Positions 25,305 through 34,155 of a DNA stretch of 64,000 bases are shown piece by piece; the first letter of the stretch is position 1; each line of letters starts with the position of its first letter. The notes under the pieces were generated by a model. The model made no database searches. It saw only the letters and a list, made by a program, of their open reading frames with translations, and was not told the origin of the DNA. The DNA comes from Acidimicrobiia bacterium (GTDB lineage: Bacteria; Actinomycetota; Acidimicrobiia; Acidimicrobiales; CAIXPF01): contig CANJRG010000014.1 in NCBI GenBank assembly GCA_947476745.1, positions 45,545 through 109,544 of the forward strand. Reading direction: 5' to 3'. A program made the position numbers and the translations under genes.

Positions 25305-27125
25305 TCAGTCGTAGAGGGCCTCGATGAGGTGCCGGTAGGTGTCCTCCACCTGGCCGCGCTTCACCTTCATAGACGGGGTCATCTCGCCGGAGTCGATGGA
25401 CAGGTCGTGATCCAACAGATCCCAGCGTTTGATGGTCTCCCAGCGGTTGAGACCGGCGTTGAGCTGCTCCACGCAGGCGCCGACCACCTCGCGCACCTCG
25501 GGCGTGCGCACCAGCTCGGCGTAGCTGCGTCCCGCTAGGCCCTTGGACGCGGCGATCTCTGCCAGCGCGTCGGGGTCGAGCGCCACCAGGGCCACGCAAT
25601 AGTGCCGGTCGCTGCCGAAGACCAACAAGGCGCTCGCCGCCGGGCACACCGCCTTGAACGCGGCCTCGATCGCCGACGGCGCGATGTACTTACCGCCAGA
25701 GGTCTTGAACACCTCCTTGATGCGCCCGGTGATGGTCAGGAACCCGTCGGCGTCGAGGCTTCCCTTGTCCCCGGTGCGCAGCCACCCGTCCGCCCCGAGA
25801 ACCGCTGCCGTGTCATCCGGCCGGTTGTGGTAGCCGGCCATGACGCCGGGGCCGCGCAGCTCCACCTCGTCGTCGAGCCCGAGTCGGACCTCACTGCCGG
25901 GCAGCACCCGGCCGACGGTGCCCAGCCGGTAGTCCTCGGCGCGGTTCACCACCGAGCCGGCCGAGGTCTCGGTGAGCCCGTAACCCTCGAGGATCAGCAG
26001 CCCGGCGGCATGGAACCATTCGGCCAGCTCCGGGCTGAGGGCAGCCGCCCCGGAGATGAAAAACCGGATCCGGCCCCCGAAGCGGGCCCGGATCTTGGCG
26101 AAGACCAGCTTGTCGAAGACCCGATGCTGCATCGCCAGCAGCGGAGGCACCGGCTGCCCGGACCGACGCCGACGCGACACTGCCAGTCCGACGGCGAAAG
26201 CCCGGTCGAACAGACTGCGCCGAAGACCTCCTTCGGCCTGCGCCATGGCCACGATGCGACCGTGGGCCTTTTCGAAGATGCGCGGAGCGGCACCCATGAA
26301 CGTGGGCCGGACCACCGCCAGGTTGTCGACCACCTTGTCGACCCGGCCGTCGACCGCACTGGCGAACCCACAAGCCAGCTGCGCAGAGAGCAGCACCTTG
26401 CCGAATGAGTGGGCCATCGGCAGCCACAGGTACTGCAGGTCGTCCTCACCGAGCAGCCCCAACGACGCGATGGCCTCGCCCTCGTACACCCACGACCGGT
26501 GCAGCAACCGCACGCCCTTGGGCCGACCGGTGGTGCCCGAGGTGTAGATCAGCGTGGCCAGCTGCTCGGGGTCGATGGCCGCCACGGTCCGCGTAACCAG
26601 ATCCGGGTCGGCGTCGAGCCGGGCCCGGCCGAGCTCCTCGAGGTCCGCCAGGCCGATGACCCGGTCCCCGTCGGCGGTGCCGTCGAAGGTCACCACCTTG
26701 GTCACCCCGGCCAGCAGCGACGGGTCAGCGGCCAGCTTGGCCAACTGGGTGTCGTCCTCGGCGAAGATCACCCGGGCGCCCGAGTCGCCCAGGATGTACA
26801 CCGTGTCGGTCTCGTTGGTGGTCGGGTACACCGTGGTCGTCGCCGCCCCGGCGGCCATGATGGCCAGGTCGGCCAGGATCCACTCGTAGCGGGTGCCCGA
26901 CACCAGGCCGATCCGCTGCTCGGGCTCGATCCCCAGGGCCAGCAGGCCGGCTGCCAACCGGGTCACCCGCTCGGCCACCTGCAGCCAGCTGACCGACACC
27001 CACGCGTCACCGTCCGGGCAGCGGAAGGCCTCCCGTCCGCCCGATCGCTGCACCCGGTCATAGAACTGGCTCGCCATACTGGCCGGTAGGTGCCGAAGGA
27101 ACTCGGTGGATTCGGCCGGGGCCAT
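25305..27125 (-). CDS. long-chain fatty-acid CoA ligase (AMP-forming)
   Basis: A 606-residue adenylate-forming enzyme. It has the P-loop-like LIYTSGTTGRPKGVRL, the LEGYGLTETSAGSVVN motif, GDKGSLDADGFLTITGR and KEVFKTSGGKYIAPSAIE near the C-terminus. It activates a carboxylic acid, usually a fatty acid, to its CoA ester with ATP. GGAGGAG lies just before the ATG at 27125. It fits the CoA-ester theme of the window. The FadD15-like branch is the closest in overall look, but that assignment is from memory. Confidence 0.92.
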   Translation of the reverse strand: MAPAESTEFLRHLPASMASQFYDRVQRSGGREAFRCPDGDAWVSVSWLQVAERVTRLAAGLLALGIEPEQRIGLVSGTRYEWILADLAIMAAGAATTTVYPTTNETDTVYILGDSGARVIFAEDDTQLAKLAADPSLLAGVTKVVTFDGTADGDRVIGLADLEELGRARLDADPDLVTRTVAAIDPEQLATLIYTSGTTGRPKGVRLLHRSWVYEGEAIASLGLLGEDDLQYLWLPMAHSFGKVLLSAQLACGFASAVDGRVDKVVDNLAVVRPTFMGAAPRIFEKAHGRIVAMAQAEGGLRRSLFDRAFAVGLAVSRRRRSGQPVPPLLAMQHRVFDKLVFAKIRARFGGRIRFFISGAAALSPELAEWFHAAGLLILEGYGLTETSAGSVVNRAEDYRLGTVGRVLPGSEVRLGLDDEVELRGPGVMAGYHNRPDDTAAVLGADGWLRTGDKGSLDADGFLTITGRIKEVFKTSGGKYIAPSAIEAAFKAVCPAASALLVFGSDRHYCVALVALDPDALAEIAASKGLAGRSYAELVRTPEVREVVGACVEQLNAGLNRWETIKRWDLLDHDLSIDSGEMTPSMKVKRGQVEDTYRHLIEALYD

Positions 27126-27219
27126 AGGGCTCCTCCTTCATGCGGGGAATCGTGCGCGGATCGTGGGCCGGGGACGGAACGGGGGTCAGAGGAATCGGGT
27201 GCCGATATGGCCATCCTGC

Positions 27220-27747
27220 TCAGAACGGGGCGGCGAGAATGTCGCGCAGGGTCCGGCCTTCGAGCTCGTCGACGCCGAGCCGCCCGCGGTAGCGCACGGT
27301 GATGCGCAGGTGGGCGAAGCGCCAACGGTCAGCGTCGCGGTGCATGCGGTGCTGGTAGGTGCCGATCAGGATCAGATTGTCGTCGACGATCTCGAAGAAA
27401 TAGGCGACGGTCCGGGCCTCGTCGCCGTCGAGGTCGATCTGCATGTTGGTGCTGAGGTGCCCGGTCATCAGCCGCCGTACCGGCTGGCCGCCGCCGGAGC
27501 CGGTGCGGGCGTAGAACTCGCCGATGATCGACGCCCGGCCGCGGTAACTGCCGTCGAGCGCCTCCCCGAGGCCCACCATATCGAGCAGGCCGTCCTCGCT
27601 GAACACGTCGCCGAGGGCGTCGAGGTTTCCGGTGTCGAGCCGGTTGCAGTAGTCCAGCCAGGTGGCGCGTACTGCCTCGAGATCCTCGAGCCGTTGCACC
27701 CGCGCCACGAGCGCCGCCAGGTCGGTGTCCACGCCATCTCCCGTCAT
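27220..27747 (-). CDS. SnoaL-like/NTF2-fold protein (bile-acid dehydratase-like group)
   Basis: A 175-residue protein: helix RLEDLEAVRATWLDYCNRLDTGNLDALGDVFSEDGLLDMV, then strands ending VRYRGRLGV. It belongs to the SnoaL_4-type NTF2 families that include ring-hydroxylating-oxygenase small subunits and dehydratases. The start lies in a repeat: ATGs at 27747 and 27762 and a GTG at 27732 are all in frame and each has a G-rich ribosome site. I chose 27747. Lone gene between the FadD and EthD genes. Confidence 0.75.
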   Translation of the reverse strand: MTGDGVDTDLAALVARVQRLEDLEAVRATWLDYCNRLDTGNLDALGDVFSEDGLLDMVGLGEALDGSYRGRASIIGEFYARTGSGGGQPVRRLMTGHLSTNMQIDLDGDEARTVAYFFEIVDDNLILIGTYQHRMHRDADRWRFAHLRITVRYRGRLGVDELEGRTLRDILAAPF

Positions 27748-27797
27748 GCGATCCCCCGTCATGCGATCCCCCGTGATGCGATCCCCGGTGATGCGGT
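27738..27797 (-). repeat. 15-base tandem repeat carrying ribosome sites and start codons
   Basis: Four 15-base units (27738-27752, 27753-27767, 27768-27782, 27783-27797). On the minus strand each reads approximately ATCGCATGACGGGGG, so the first two copies give in-frame ATGs, the others ATC, and each supplies a G-rich ribosome site for the next. The unit is five codons, encoding (M/I)TGDR. Confidence 0.85.
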
Positions 27798-27886
27798 TCG
27801 CCCGGCCGCAGCGTAGGCGCTCGACCGGCCACGGCCGGGGTGTTCGCGGCGTCCCGTGACGTCGGTGACGGCTACGGTGAGCGTTC

Positions 27887-28546
27887 ATGATCAAGGCAAT
27901 CAGCTGGTTTCGGCGCAAGCCCGGGATGTCGGTCGAACAGTTCCAGCGGTACTGGCGCGAAGAGCACCCCAAGGTCGTGCTGCAACTGCCCGGCCTGCGC
28001 AAGTACGTTCAGAACCACGTGGTCGAGGGCCAGTACGTCGGGGGTCGCCAGCCCTTTGCCGACGGGGTGGCCGAGACGTGGTGGGACGACCGCGACGCCA
28101 TGAAGGCGCACCGGGGGACCCAGGCGCTCACCAACCTGCTGGCCGACGAGCTCGAGTTCATGGACCCGGTGTACCGCACCACGATCCTCACCGAGGAGGT
28201 GGTCATCGTCAACGGGGCCATTCCGCCCGGTGGTGGCGTGAAGCTGATCACCTGGTTGCGTCGACGGGAGGACCTCGACCTCGATGCCGCCCAGCAGTAC
28301 TGGCGGACCAACCACGCCGCAGTCGCCTCGGCCATGGGCGGCCTGCGTCGCTATGTGCAGTGCCACGCCCGTCCCGGCGTCCAGGAGTACGAGTTCATGG
28401 GCCTGCCGCTGGTGTGGTTCGACTCGATGGAGCAGGTGCGCGCCAACGCCACCAGCGCGGAGCTGGCGAACACCCGTGCCGATGAGCCCAACTTCCTGCA
28501 GGCCGACCTGCCCTTCGTCGTGGTCCGAGAGCACCACATCATCTGA
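27887..28546 (+). CDS. EthD-domain protein with two tandem domains
   Basis: A 219-residue protein with two ferredoxin-like EthD domains: residues 1-100 begin MIKAISWFRRKPGMSVEQFQRYWREEHPKVV, residues about 115-219 begin KLITWLRRREDLDLDAAQQYWRTNHAAVA. Both keep the W..H motif typical of the family. EthD itself is needed for ethyl-ether degradation through an unclear role; most members are dimeric alpha-beta barrels, so this fusion would mimic a dimer. ATG 27887. No operon partner. Confidence 0.88.
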   Translation: MIKAISWFRRKPGMSVEQFQRYWREEHPKVVLQLPGLRKYVQNHVVEGQYVGGRQPFADGVAETWWDDRDAMKAHRGTQALTNLLADELEFMDPVYRTTILTEEVVIVNGAIPPGGGVKLITWLRRREDLDLDAAQQYWRTNHAAVASAMGGLRRYVQCHARPGVQEYEFMGLPLVWFDSMEQVRANATSAELANTRADEPNFLQADLPFVVVREHHII

Positions 28547-28592
28547 GCCCACAACCGGTCGGGCCGACCCGGCTTGGCCCGGCATGGTCGGC

Positions 28593-28817
28593 TCAGGCCG
28601 GGAGGTCGAGCATCTCGGCCAGCGCCAGCGCCTGGGCAGGATCCGCCCCGGCGAGACCGGCCAGATAACAGGCGATCGGAGCGGCCAGGCGCTCCGACCG
28701 GTGCGCCGCGACGCCCGCCAACTCGAGCAGTCGGTCCAGGGTCGAGGGATCGGGCACCGCGACGCCGAGCGCCCCGGCGAATCGGGCGATCCACTCGTGA
28801 CCGGAGATGTTGCTCAT
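28593..28817 (-). CDS. DUF6457 small protein
   Basis: A 74-residue protein: HEWIARFAGALGVAVPDPSTLDRLLELAGVAAHRSERLAAPIACYLAGLA. This matches the DUF6457 family as I know it, a helical actinobacterial protein often near molybdenum-cofactor genes, although none lie here. GGAGG precedes the ATG at 28817 by six bases. Function unknown. Confidence 0.75.
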   Translation of the reverse strand: MSNISGHEWIARFAGALGVAVPDPSTLDRLLELAGVAAHRSERLAAPIACYLAGLAGADPAQALALAEMLDLPA

Positions 28818-29653
28818 CGGGATGCCTCCTGCAGCGAACGCCGCCGCCGAGCACGACCACGAGTCGGCGCTGACGCCGTTGCCCAGCATGGGCGCCGGCG
28901 CGCCGAAGCGCCAACTACGCGGTTTCGTCCCTGATGGGCCCCGACCGGTGCCGGCGGTCCCTGACCGGCCTGATTCCGGCCGAATCTCGACCACCGACCC
29001 GAACCGCTGCCTCCCGGCCTTCCGGCGGACCGGTGTCGCCCCGGCGTTTCGAAACCCGACGAAGGCCGGGGAATCAACCACCCTCGGAGCGATTCGACGT
29101 CGATTCGCCGCGATGCGCCGATTCGACGGGGTGGTCTCGAGCGGTCAGCGCAAACCGGGCACGCCGAGTGGCCGTGACCACACCTGGCCGCGTCGCGTCG
29201 GGCGCCACGCATCCTGTTTGTAGCCAAATGGTTCGGCCACGAAGCCGCCCCCGAAACGACAATCGCCTGACCAGCACGTTCGCCACGACACGTCCGGCGG
29301 CGACCCAGCGCCGGAACCACTTCGCTACAAACAGCCCGACAAGACGCTGAACCGAGCAGGGCCCACCGGGCGGCGAGCCACAACCACCGACCTTCTGGGC
29401 CACCATCCGCCACCCGACGGTTCGAGGCCATCACCGGCCCCATCACCTCCAGGGTCAACCCCGACCTCACCGAACAGGGAGGCGAGATCCTCGGCGGCGT
29501 CGCGGTGTCTGTGGTGCTCGAACGCGTAGGACTGGCCGCACCGCCGCACCCGGGCCGGCGCAACCACCATGCGGCCCAGACGAGGATGACGGCCTCGGCA
29601 GGCACGGTGGCCGGCGCGGCGCTCACCCATGGCCGGCGCAACAACGGGGCAGA
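28818..29653. other. 836-base intergenic region with a repeat element and a duplicated gene tail
   Basis: No intact gene is supported. Open frames here are shadows without family resemblance. It holds the inverted-repeat element at 29216-29332 and, at 29553-29613, an imperfect copy of the 3' end of the amidohydrolase gene that follows. The rest shows nothing I can assign. Confidence 0.55.
29216..29332. repeat. 117-bp inverted-repeat element, copy 2
   Basis: The left arm at 29216-29236 starts GTTTGTAGCCAAATGG. The right arm at 29312-29332 in reverse complement starts GTTTGTAGCGAAGTGG. The centre is 75 bases. Arms and total length match the element at 14843-14960 (118 bp, centre 76 bases), but the centres are not obviously alike. 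Confidence 0.75.
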
Positions 29654-29692
29654 TCACACGGGGATGGCTGCCTCGGCGAGCACGGCGGCGGC
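29553..29692. repeat. imperfect direct repeat at the 3' end of the amidohydrolase gene
   Basis: Copies of about 61 bases at 29553-29613 and 29631-29692 share GGCCGGCGCAAC at one end and a GGATG...GCCTCGGC core. The second copy includes the stop codon and last codons of the gene (stop at 29656-29654); the first is a decayed duplicate beyond it. Confidence 0.6.
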
Positions 29693-31108
29693 CTCCGCCT
29701 GCACGGTGGTGCCCTGGAAGAAGGACGGGTTGCCGCCCCCGAAGAACCGCACGGAGTTGACGAAGGAGAAGTCCCGGAAATCCTCGGGGGTCATCAGGCC
29801 GTCCTCGACGAGCTCGTACGCCTCCGGCAGCACCTTCGCCATGTCGGTGACGTCGAAGTGGCCGATGTCGGACCCCAGGCTGGCCTGCAACTTCGCCCCG
29901 AAGGCGTTGTGCTCGGCCTTGAAGGCCCACGCCGCAAGGCGGTCCTCGGCCTCGCAGCCGAACCAGAACGGCTTCACGAACAGCTCGGCGATGTCCTCGG
30001 CCCGTTCGATCCCGCAGGCGGCAAAATCGTCGGGAGCGGGGCGGCCTCCGACCAGGCCGTCCCTGGGGCCCACCGGGCGGTCCTTGCGGGCCCCGACGGC
30101 GGCCGCCATCGCCTCGGTCCCGTAGCGGCGGGCCAGCTCGTCGAGCCGCTGCAGGTCGAGGCTACGCGGGTCGGTGCGATGCAGTGCGCCGGAGTGGCGC
30201 AGCTCCCAGTGCTCGGTGATGTCGTGCAGCAACTGACAGGCCCAAGCCACACCGCCTTCGAGGAAGGCGAAGCGCAGGGTCGGGAACCGCCGGGTCACCC
30301 CACCGAAGAACAGGGCCTTGCAGACCGCCTCGTCGGCAGCGGCGAAATGGCCGATGTGGTTGTAGGAGAAGTTGGACGGCGATGCCCGCAGGCCGAAGCC
30401 CTGACCACGCCCGCTGGCATGGAACGACGGCGAGATGCCCAGCTCGACACACCGCTGCCACACCGGGTCGTAGTCGTAGGCCGAGTCGAGGCCCAGCACG
30501 TCCAGCCATACCGGACCGGTGGCGGCGGGATCGCCGGACTCCTGCACCGCACGCGGGATCATGCTGCCGAACATCGCCACCTTCATGCCGAGCTCACCAA
30601 CGGCATGGTCCAACGCGGCGACGGCCTCCTCGGGGTCGTACATCGGGATCACCGCCGCCGGGGTCATCCGCTTGGCGTAGGGGGAGAAGTACTCGGCGGT
30701 GAAGGTGTTGTAGGCCTTGCAGGCAGCGCGGCGCATCTCGTCGTGGCGCAGGTTGACGATGCCGAGTCCCTGGGTGGGATACAGCACCGTGAAGTCGAGG
30801 CCGAACTCGTCGAGACGGTCGTTGAGCAACGCCGGCATCATGGCGGTCGCCCGGTCGAGGGTGTTCTCGGTGGGTACCGACCACCACGCCTCATGACCCA
30901 TGTTGCGGGCACGTCGTTCGGCGGTGCTCAGCGCGGTGTTCGATCCGATCATCCGCCCGAACCCGGCGAATCCCTCGGCGGCGAGGTCACCGCCGATGCG
31001 GCGCATCGCGTCGGCGATCACCGGCTGGTACTCGATCCAGTGCCCGTCGCCATCCACCACCGGGTGGGTCAGACCGGCCCGAACCTGTGCTGCGGACTTC
31101 CCACTCAT
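29654..31108 (-). CDS. amidohydrolase family 2 (metal-dependent decarboxylase/hydrolase)
   Basis: A 484-residue TIM-barrel protein of the amidohydrolase-2 group: VVDGDGHWIEY at the N-terminus (D-x-H metal motif), FTVLYPTQGLGIVNL, a central FHASGRG and FLEGGVAWACQLLHDITEHWE. Relatives include ACMSD-like decarboxylases and 2-amino-3-carboxymuconate pathway enzymes, and many uncharacterised actinobacterial members of this length. It likely removes CO2 or hydrolyses a C-N/C-C bond in an aromatic breakdown route. ATG 31108 is chosen because the upstream residues are arginine-rich shadow sequence. Confidence 0.85.
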   Translation of the reverse strand: MSGKSAAQVRAGLTHPVVDGDGHWIEYQPVIADAMRRIGGDLAAEGFAGFGRMIGSNTALSTAERRARNMGHEAWWSVPTENTLDRATAMMPALLNDRLDEFGLDFTVLYPTQGLGIVNLRHDEMRRAACKAYNTFTAEYFSPYAKRMTPAAVIPMYDPEEAVAALDHAVGELGMKVAMFGSMIPRAVQESGDPAATGPVWLDVLGLDSAYDYDPVWQRCVELGISPSFHASGRGQGFGLRASPSNFSYNHIGHFAAADEAVCKALFFGGVTRRFPTLRFAFLEGGVAWACQLLHDITEHWELRHSGALHRTDPRSLDLQRLDELARRYGTEAMAAAVGARKDRPVGPRDGLVGGRPAPDDFAACGIERAEDIAELFVKPFWFGCEAEDRLAAWAFKAEHNAFGAKLQASLGSDIGHFDVTDMAKVLPEAYELVEDGLMTPEDFRDFSFVNSVRFFGGGNPSFFQGTTVQAEAAAVLAEAAIPV

Positions 31109-31233
31109 GACCAAACCCCCGTCGGCTCCAACCCGCCGCACGTTACCCGCACCGGCTCGGCCGGGGCGGCGAACCAGTGACCGGCGGCGCCGCCGGACCG
31201 GCCACACCCCAGACCCGGGGACCGGGCACGCCG

Positions 31234-32211
31234 TCAGCCTGGCTGCGCTGCCAGCAGCGTGGCCGCACCGTCGCAGAGCCCGCGCACCACGTCCCCGGCC
31301 GGGCGGATGGCGTCGACCGCGGCTGCGGCATCACTGGCGTAGAGGGCCATGGCCCCGAGATTCCCGGTGGTCGTGGCCGCCGGCGAGAGCGGCGACCCCT
31401 TCTGCAGCACCACCTGGCGGGTACCGATCCTGGTCTCGCCGACAACCCCCTCCGGGAGGGCATGTGCCGCCACGATGCAGCTACGCAGCACCCGGTGGCG
31501 TGCCGAGGTGACGCACAGCGGACACCCGAACGAAAAGGCCCCCGTAACGGCAGATGCTCCCGGCCCGGCGGCGACGACCGCATCTTTGTAGGTCCGATGG
31601 GCACCGGACTCCTCGGTGGCGATGAACGCCGTGCCCACCCGCGCTCCGGCCGCCCCCGCGGCGAGCACCGCCGCCAGCGCCCGTGGATGGCCGATGCCTC
31701 CGGCGGCGAGCACCGGAACCTCGACAGCATCGAGCACCGCGGCGAGCAACGGCAACAACGAACCGACCCCCCGGACGTGCCCACCGGCCTCGTCGCCCTG
31801 GACCACCACCACGTCGGCCCCCGAACCCACAGCGGCGCGCGCCTCCTCGACGCTGCCCACCTGCCACGACACCAGCGCACCGTGGCCGTGGACCAGCTCG
31901 ATCACCGCAGGGTCCGGATCGCTCCAGAAGAAGTCGAGCAACCGCAGCCGTTGCGCCGCCACCTCGACCGCGGCCCGATCGACCGGGCCGGTGAGGAAGT
32001 TGGCGGCCACGACACCTGCGGTGCGGGCGGTTGCGTCGTCGAGCAGCCGGGCCAACGATCCCGGGGACAGGCCCAACGCCGTCACCGTGCCCACCGCACC
32101 GGCATCGGCCACCGCCACGGCCAATTCGACGGAGGACACCGAGCCCATCGGCGACTGTTGCAGGGGCAGCGAACACCCCACCAGCGAGCAGTACGAAGTC
32201 CTCAGGGTCAC
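31234..32211 (-). CDS. nitronate monooxygenase family flavoprotein
   Basis: A 325-residue FMN TIM-barrel protein of the nitronate monooxygenase (2-nitropropane dioxygenase) family. It shows QSPMGSVSSVELAVAVADAGAVG, the signature VVVQGDEAGGHVRG, VPVLAAGGIGHPRALAAVLAAGAAGARVGTAFIATEES. These enzymes oxidise alkyl nitronates or act on other small substrates. GTG start at 32211. It is convergent with nothing and divergent from the glyoxalase-like gene. Confidence 0.88.
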   Translation of the reverse strand: MTLRTSYCSLVGCSLPLQQSPMGSVSSVELAVAVADAGAVGTVTALGLSPGSLARLLDDATARTAGVVAANFLTGPVDRAAVEVAAQRLRLLDFFWSDPDPAVIELVHGHGALVSWQVGSVEEARAAVGSGADVVVVQGDEAGGHVRGVGSLLPLLAAVLDAVEVPVLAAGGIGHPRALAAVLAAGAAGARVGTAFIATEESGAHRTYKDAVVAAGPGASAVTGAFSFGCPLCVTSARHRVLRSCIVAAHALPEGVVGETRIGTRQVVLQKGSPLSPAATTTGNLGAMALYASDAAAAVDAIRPAGDVVRGLCDGAATLLAAQPG

Positions 32212-32277
32212 CGCCGGACGCTAGCGGTTGCGCCCGACGAGCACGCCCAGGGCCGGCCGAGCTGCCACCATGGCGCC

Positions 32278-32802
32278 ATGGCAATGGACACGCCCCACTT
32301 CGGCTCGGCCCACGACGGCGACCATCCCGACCGCAGCGACGAATGGGACCGGCTCCGTGACCGGCACCTGCGCCCGGCCGGTGCGCGCCCGGCTTCGTCG
32401 GCCGGCGGGGTGCACCACCAGGCGTTGATCAGCTCCGACGTCGAGCGGACCATCGCTTTCTACCAGGATCTGCTGGAGTTCCCGCTCACCGACCTGTTCC
32501 AGAACCGCGACTACGTCGGTTCCACCCACTTCTTCTTCGACATCGGCAACGGCAACGCCCTGGCGTTCTTCGACTTCCCCGGTCTCGGCGTCGGCGCCTA
32601 CCAGGAGGTGCTGGGAGGCCATCACCACTTGGCGATCTCGATGTCGACGGCGGACTGGGAGCGTATCGGGGCCAAGCTCGACGCCGCCGGGGTGCCCACC
32701 TGGGTACACCGCAGCTCGATGTACTTCGCCGGGCCCGACGGTGAACGCCTCGAACTGATCGCCGAGCCGCTCGGCGAGATGTACGGCACCCGCATCGTCT
32801 GA
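32278..32802 (+). CDS. glyoxalase/bleomycin-resistance (VOC) family protein
   Basis: A 174-residue protein with one VOC fold made of two beta-alpha-beta-beta-beta modules: GVHHQALISSDVERTIAFYQDLLEFPLTDLFQ and HHHLAISMSTADWERIGAKLDAAG, ending in YFAGPDGERLELIAEP. The His (GVHHQ), His (GHHHL) and Glu (ERLELI) positions that bind metal are present. It could be a dioxygenase, isomerase or lyase. ATG at 32278; an ATG two codons later is equally possible. Confidence 0.85.
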   Translation: MAMDTPHFGSAHDGDHPDRSDEWDRLRDRHLRPAGARPASSAGGVHHQALISSDVERTIAFYQDLLEFPLTDLFQNRDYVGSTHFFFDIGNGNALAFFDFPGLGVGAYQEVLGGHHHLAISMSTADWERIGAKLDAAGVPTWVHRSSMYFAGPDGERLELIAEPLGEMYGTRIV

Positions 32803-32824
32803 CCGGCGGGAGCCGCGACCCGGG

Positions 32825-34069
32825 TCAGAGGCGGCTCTCGTCGCGGAACGGCTTGCCGCGGTTGGGGTCGGGCTCCTTGGGCAGGCCGAGCATGTTCTCG
32901 CCGAGGATGTTGTGCTGGATCTCGTCGGTGCCACCGGCGATGGACTGGGCGGGCGTGGAGATCAGGACCTCGGCGATGGCGTCGTCGTCGGCACCCGGGC
33001 CACCGGCCAACATACCGAGCGGACCACCGCTGTTGGTGTAGAGGTCGTTGCACGCCCGGGCGATGTGAGACAGGGCCAGCTTGCCGATCGACCCCTCCGA
33101 GCCGGGTGGCCGGCCGAGCTGCTGCGCGGCCTTGGCCCGCCCGGCGGTCCACTCGGCCGCTCGCTGGAAGCTCAGCAAAGCCGCCAGCTCGTTGCGGATC
33201 ACCGGGTCGGTGGCCCGACCGGTCGAGCGGGTCCGCTCGACGGCGAGGTCGATTCGGCCCATCCGCTGCGGGTACCACTTGTAGGTCTCGAGGTAGTCCG
33301 CAGCCTCGGCCTTGGCCTCCTCGATGACCCGGCCGGTGGCGTCGGGATGGAAGAACACGCTGCGCTGGGTCGAGAACGAACGCTCGTGGGCCAACGTGCC
33401 CCGAGCCACCCGCCAGCCGCCGCCGATCTCGCCGACACGATTGGCGTCGGGCACCCGGGCGTCGGTCAGGAACACCTCGTTGAACGACGCGTGGTAGTTC
33501 ATCTGCTTGATCGGGCGGACCTCGATGGCGGGCTGGTGCATGTCGATCACGAAGTAGGTCATCCCGGCGTGCTTGGGAACATCCCAGTCGGTACGGGTGA
33601 TCAGGATGCCCATGTCGGCATGGTGGGCGCTGGTGTTCCACACCTTCTGACCGCTCACCACCCAGTCGTCACCGTCACGGACCGCGGTGGTCTTCAGCCC
33701 GGCCAGGTCGGACCCGGCAACCGGTTCGGAGAACAGCTGGCACCAGGTGAGCTCGCCGGTCAGGGTGCGGGCCAGGAACCGCCGCTTGACCTCGTCATCG
33801 GCATGGTCGTACATCGTCGGCGCGGCCAGGCCCATGCCACCGCCGAGCGGCACGGCCACCCCGCCGGCCTCGCGGATCGCGGCGTGCGCGACCGCCCCGG
33901 CCCACGCCGGCAGGTCGCGGCCGTACCACTGCGAGGACCACGACGGGACCGCCCAACCCGACTCGACGAGCCGCTCGCGCCACGCCAGCAGCGACAGGGA
34001 CGGGTCCCAGGCCTGATGGAACCAGTCCTGCACCTGCTCGAGGACCTGTGCTTCGGTGATCTCAGCCAT
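32825..34069 (-). CDS. acyl-CoA dehydrogenase
   Basis: A 414-residue acyl-CoA dehydrogenase of the large actinobacterial group: CQLFSEPVAGSDLAGLKTTAVRDGDDWVVSGQKVWNTSAHHADMG (FAD/substrate loops), RTDWDVPKHAGMTYFVIDM and the C-terminal IAGGTDEIQHNILGENMLGLPKE. GAGGAAG precedes the ATG at 34069. The middle region is closely similar in wording to the gene at 60579-61919 (RTDWDVPKHAG in both), so the two are paralogues. Substrate unknown. Confidence 0.92.
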   Translation of the reverse strand: MAEITEAQVLEQVQDWFHQAWDPSLSLLAWRERLVESGWAVPSWSSQWYGRDLPAWAGAVAHAAIREAGGVAVPLGGGMGLAAPTMYDHADDEVKRRFLARTLTGELTWCQLFSEPVAGSDLAGLKTTAVRDGDDWVVSGQKVWNTSAHHADMGILITRTDWDVPKHAGMTYFVIDMHQPAIEVRPIKQMNYHASFNEVFLTDARVPDANRVGEIGGGWRVARGTLAHERSFSTQRSVFFHPDATGRVIEEAKAEAADYLETYKWYPQRMGRIDLAVERTRSTGRATDPVIRNELAALLSFQRAAEWTAGRAKAAQQLGRPPGSEGSIGKLALSHIARACNDLYTNSGGPLGMLAGGPGADDDAIAEVLISTPAQSIAGGTDEIQHNILGENMLGLPKEPDPNRGKPFRDESRL

Positions 34070-34155
34070 GACTTCCTCGCAGACTCGTCCCAGCCCCACG
34101 GCTCCGACGGGCAACCCGCTCGATGCGGGCCTCGCCGCAAGCCTACGGTGAGGCC

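Noticed and set aside
29074..29406. Possible small protein with FVAKWF-like peptides around the repeat element
   Set aside because: The peptide resemblance between the two regions (FVAKWF and FVTKWF) comes from the arms of the inverted-repeat element read in either strand; there is no coding signal or start.
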